Under the pieces are notes generated by a model. That model searched no databases. It saw only the letters and a program-made list of their open reading frames with translations, and was not told the origin of the DNA. Of a stretch of DNA of 64,000 nt, positions 62,913 through 64,000 are shown piece after piece. The position numbers and the translations under genes were made by a program. Source of the DNA: Jejuia sp040720935 (lineage in GTDB: Bacteria > Bacteroidota > Bacteroidia > Flavobacteriales > Flavobacteriaceae); contig NZ_JBFDAE010000012.1 of assembly GCF_040720935.1 (NCBI RefSeq), forward strand, positions 62,001-126,000, written 5' to 3'. Position 1 is the stretch's first letter; every line of letters begins with the position of its first letter.

Positions 62913-64000
62913 GGTAATCTTTTTCCAAGTTAATTTCCCAAATGTTGTTTTTAGAGGTCACATTATTCATAATATTTTTAACAGCAGTAATTGCGGTTAG
63001 CATAGAATGATCTTGGTTGTTGTATTTATGCATTCCGTTTCGTCCCACTAAAAACAAATTGCCGATTTTATCGGTAAACTCTCTAATTTTGTCAAATTCA
63101 GAATATGTTCCAAAATAAGCAGGATAAGCCTTTGGCATTTTAATTATTGTACTGTCCAGAACAGCATCTTCTTCAATGATATCAATTAAAACCAATTCTT
63201 TAATAGCAAAATCAATAAATTCCTCGTTACCCATACTCCATAGTTCATCTCCAACATTTGAAAAATATTCCAACCCGATCCAAATATTTTCGCTATTGGA
63301 CACCAAATAGGGCGACCAGTTATTAAATATTTGTAACCTCCCAATCTTAACTTCTTTCTCTTGGATGTAAATCCAATTGTCCTTTATAGGGTTTTCTTTT
63401 GTACCAATTTTAAGGATTTTAAGCAGTAAGCCAACTGTGATAAAATCTCGGTACATCAACCCATCACTAATGCGTCTTACAGTCGAAGGAACTTTACTTC
63501 CCATGCTTCTAATCAAGTGCTTTACCGGCATCGTTGAGAAAAAATAGTGACCTTCTGTCTTTTCAATTTTACCCGTTATTTTATCTTTATAAGAAACACT
63601 ATCTATTTTGTCGTTTTGTAACTCAATTTGAATTACTTCTGCATTCATCAGAATCTTTCCGCCCTTTTCGGTTACTATTTTCGCAACTGTTTCCCACATT
63701 TGTCCAGGCCCCAGCTTTGGGTACATAAATTGTTCAATTAAACTTGTATCAACATTTTTTTGATCTACCGATTTCGTTTTAATAAAAAGAGACTTAAAAA
63801 AATGAATGAGAGTTCTTGAAATGGATAGTTTTTTAATACGCTGAGCGCCCCAATTGGCGTCTATTTGAGTACATGGTACGCCCCAAACTTTTTCGGTATA
63901 GTCCTTAAAAAAAGTTTCGTACAATTCTTTTCCAAATCTGCTTATAAAAAACTGCTCCAAATTTTCTATGTCCTTAATTGGAAAGAGTCGTATTTGAATA
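62899..64000 (-). CDS. FAD-dependent oxidoreductase, UDP-galactopyranose mutase/amine oxidase-like (partial)
   Basis: The gene runs off the right end of the window: the frame stays open upstream of 63960 and codes for IQIRLFPIKDIENLEQFFI. The visible part is about 367 residues and covers the middle and C-terminal parts of an NAD(P)/FAD-binding amine-oxidase-like protein: SRFGKELYETFFKDYTEKVWG, the cap domain, and the FAD-closing GNLFLVGRNGMHKYNNQDHS. The N-terminal dinucleotide motif is outside the window. Together with the overlapping GT39 gene it suggests a surface polysaccharide pathway. Confidence 0.87.
   Translation of the reverse strand, partial: IQIRLFPIKDIENLEQFFISRFGKELYETFFKDYTEKVWGVPCTQIDANWGAQRIKKLSISRTLIHFFKSLFIKTKSVDQKNVDTSLIEQFMYPKLGPGQMWETVAKIVTEKGGKILMNAEVIQIELQNDKIDSVSYKDKITGKIEKTEGHYFFSTMPVKHLIRSMGSKVPSTVRRISDGLMYRDFITVGLLLKILKIGTKENPIKDNWIYIQEKEVKIGRLQIFNNWSPYLVSNSENIWIGLEYFSNVGDELWSMGNEEFIDFAIKELVLIDIIEEDAVLDSTIIKMPKAYPAYFGTYSEFDKIREFTDKIGNLFLVGRNGMHKYNNQDHSMLTAITAVKNIMNNVTSKNNIWEINLEKDYHEEK

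Overview
The window is about 64 kb of low-GC DNA from a member of the Bacteroidota, almost certainly a marine or coastal Flavobacteriaceae. The evidence is the -7 promoter element TAnnTTTG in front of many genes, a secreted alginate-lyase-type protein with a type IX secretion (Por) C-terminal domain, a fused CcoN-CcoO cbb3 oxidase, a crtI-crtB-crtZ-crtY carotenoid cluster, a fadN-fadA-fadE operon, and many short palindromic repeats between genes. It looks like an ordinary chromosome segment: no integrase, transposase, prophage or CRISPR array was seen, and the only clear defence module is an RloA/RloB-type pair.

Layout. 0.8-5.7 kb: a GH63-type glucosidase and the RloAB-like pair. 6-9.7 kb: purL, carrying a palindromic repeat in frame. 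9.8-14.2 kb (minus strand): pflB, pflA and an OFA-family transporter, an anaerobic pyruvate/formate module. 14.5-18.6 kb: a PL6 polysaccharide lyase lying between a broken and an intact copy of the 5' end of an acyl-CoA synthetase gene. 19.3-26.4 kb: a MarR regulator and fadN-fadA-fadE beta-oxidation genes, with two small four-helix-bundle genes in the spacers. 26.5-30.6 kb: a DUF6265-like protein, M28 and M1 peptidases and a YdeI-like protein. 30.7-33.4 kb (minus): a MoxR/ChlI-like AAA ATPase and a von Willebrand A partner. 33.5-43.4 kb: an Fnr-like regulator divergent from ccoI-ccoS-ccoNO-ccoQ-ccoP-ccoG-ccoH-safE, the full cbb3 oxidase and its assembly genes. 43.7-48.8 kb: TetR, ABC, HlyD and TolC genes. 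49-53.7 kb: an esterase and thrS-infC-rpmI-rplT. 54.0 kb: tRNA-Leu(GAG). 54.1-56.3 kb: an octahaem c-TPR lipoprotein. 56.5-61.4 kb: a CarH-type B12 photoreceptor regulator and crtI-crtB-crtZ-crtY. 61.4-64 kb: a GT39-like membrane glycosyltransferase and a partial FAD protein.

How the genes fit together. The cbb3 oxidase and the pyruvate formate-lyase module are both low-oxygen functions. Similar TGA-N6-TCA palindromes lie upstream of pflB, between the fnr-like gene and ccoI, and upstream of ccoS, suggesting one regulon. The carotenoid genes carry a repeated TTGTTTAAC motif shared with the CarH-like gene's own promoter.

The least explained layer is the repeats. Both four-helix-bundle genes are bracketed by inverted repeats of unrelated sequence, an arrangement like the RNase III-excised intervening sequences of 23S rRNA but here inside an mRNA operon. 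A dispersed intergenic element (five copies plus a fragment) can be folded as a three-stem structure whose arm tip carries other repeats. Two repeat families are also read in frame inside purL and inside the AAA ATPase gene.
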